In this document: in pieces, positions 32,625 to 33,010 of the stretch | Layout: every line of letters starts with the position of its first letter | Numbering within the stretch: position 1 is the first letter of the stretch | Source of the DNA: an uncultured Granulosicoccaceae bacterium | Lineage (GTDB): Bacteria > Pseudomonadota > Gammaproteobacteria > Granulosicoccales > Granulosicoccaceae | DNA: 33,010 bases | Direction of reading: 5' to 3' | Assembly: GCA_938028465.1 (NCBI GenBank) | Contig: CALJAA010000194.1 | Span: 1 to 33,010, forward strand | Position numbers and translations under genes: made by a program | The notes under the pieces: model-generated | Databases searched by the model: none | Told to the model about the DNA's origin: nothing | What the model saw: only the letters and a program-made list of their open reading frames with translations

Positions 32625-33010
32625 ATGGAAAAGCCACTTAAAAAAATACTGATCGCCAACCGTGGCGAAATTGCCTTACGCATCATGCGTTGCTGTCGTG
32701 ATCTTGGTATCAAAACAGTTGCGGTTTATTCAACAGCTGATCGTGATTTAAAACATGTTCGGCTTGCCGATGAAGCCGTATGTATTGGTCCGCCATCATC
32801 TACAGATAGTTATTTAAATATACCTGCCATTATCAGCGCTGCTGAAATTACTCAAGCTGAAGCCATTCATCCGGGCTACGGCTTTTTAGCTGAAAATGCT
32901 GATTTTGCTGAACGTGTTGAATCTAGCGGCTTTGAATTTATTGGCCCTAAAGCTGAAACCATCCGTTTAATGGGTGACAAAGTTAGTGCCATAAAAGAGA
33001 TGCGCGCCGC
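32625..33010 (+). CDS. accC: Biotin carboxylase AccC, 5' part only
   Basis: The first 128 codons are visible; the frame is open to the right edge of the window. It encodes the ATP-dependent carboxylation of the biotin on Acc[38 protein letters not shown], the [13 protein letters not shown] stretch, [17 protein letters not shown] and [19 protein letters not shown] match E. coli AccC closely. The full enzyme is about 450 residues, so roughly 70 percent lies outside. It follows accB by 10 nt with a weak GAG ribosome-binding site, consistent with coupled expression. Confidence 0.98.
   Translation, partial: MEKPLKKILIANRGEIALRIMRCCRDLGIKTVAVYSTADRDLKHVRLADEAVCIGPPSSTDSYLNIPAIISAAEITQAEAIHPGYGFLAENADFAERVESSGFEFIGPKAETIRLMGDKVSAIKEMRA

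Overview
The window looks like chromosomal DNA of a gammaproteobacterium, probably marine or aquatic. The evidence is the paired unsaturated-fatty-acid genes fabA-fabB, a full-length PlsB acyltransferase, accB-accC, SrkA, Tag, and the order dsbD-fxsA-groES-groEL, which resembles the enterobacterial dsbD...fxsA...groSL neighbourhood. A perfect CIRCE operator in front of groES implies an HrcA repressor, which Escherichia coli lacks. I cannot name the genus from sequence alone.

Layout. Positions 56-952 hold an IS1-like transposase in one frame. From about 1.1 to 6.6 kb there is a same-strand run: an orphan, motif-degenerate GspE/PilB-type ATPase, a two-TM coiled-coil protein, a lipoprotein fusing a solute-binding-like domain to a von Willebrand A (vWA) domain, a short membrane-anchored protein with a MIDAS-like remnant, and a NudK-type Nudix hydrolase. 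This is the least familiar part of the window and the best candidate for an undescribed envelope system. Next come a secreted repeat protein with eleven 30-bp tandem repeats, translationally coupled to an OmpA-family protein, and a spermidine-synthase-like methyltransferase flanked by inverted repeats. On the minus strand at 11-14.8 kb lie a TraF_2-type outer-membrane barrel protein and plsB.

From 14.9 to 18.5 kb an AhpD/CMD-like protein, an exporter-type ABC transporter and an MFS permease form a tight operon. It converges, with a 14-bp overlap, on an enlarged dsbD carrying two N-terminal alpha domains. fxsA and the CIRCE-controlled groES-groEL operon follow, closed by a strong intrinsic terminator. 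A GGDEF-EAL protein (altered DGDEF motif, intact EAL motif), tag, a TSUP permease, bioY, a DUF4197 lipoprotein, fabA and fabB run on the plus strand. srkA is on the minus strand, and divergent accB-accC runs off the right edge.

Several genes serve lipid synthesis: BioY imports biotin, AccB carries it and AccC charges it for malonyl-CoA formation, FabA/FabB make unsaturated acyl chains, and PlsB loads acyl chains onto glycerol-3-phosphate. Others serve envelope or protein quality control (DsbD, GroESL, SrkA). No rRNA, tRNA, CRISPR array or prophage was recognised.
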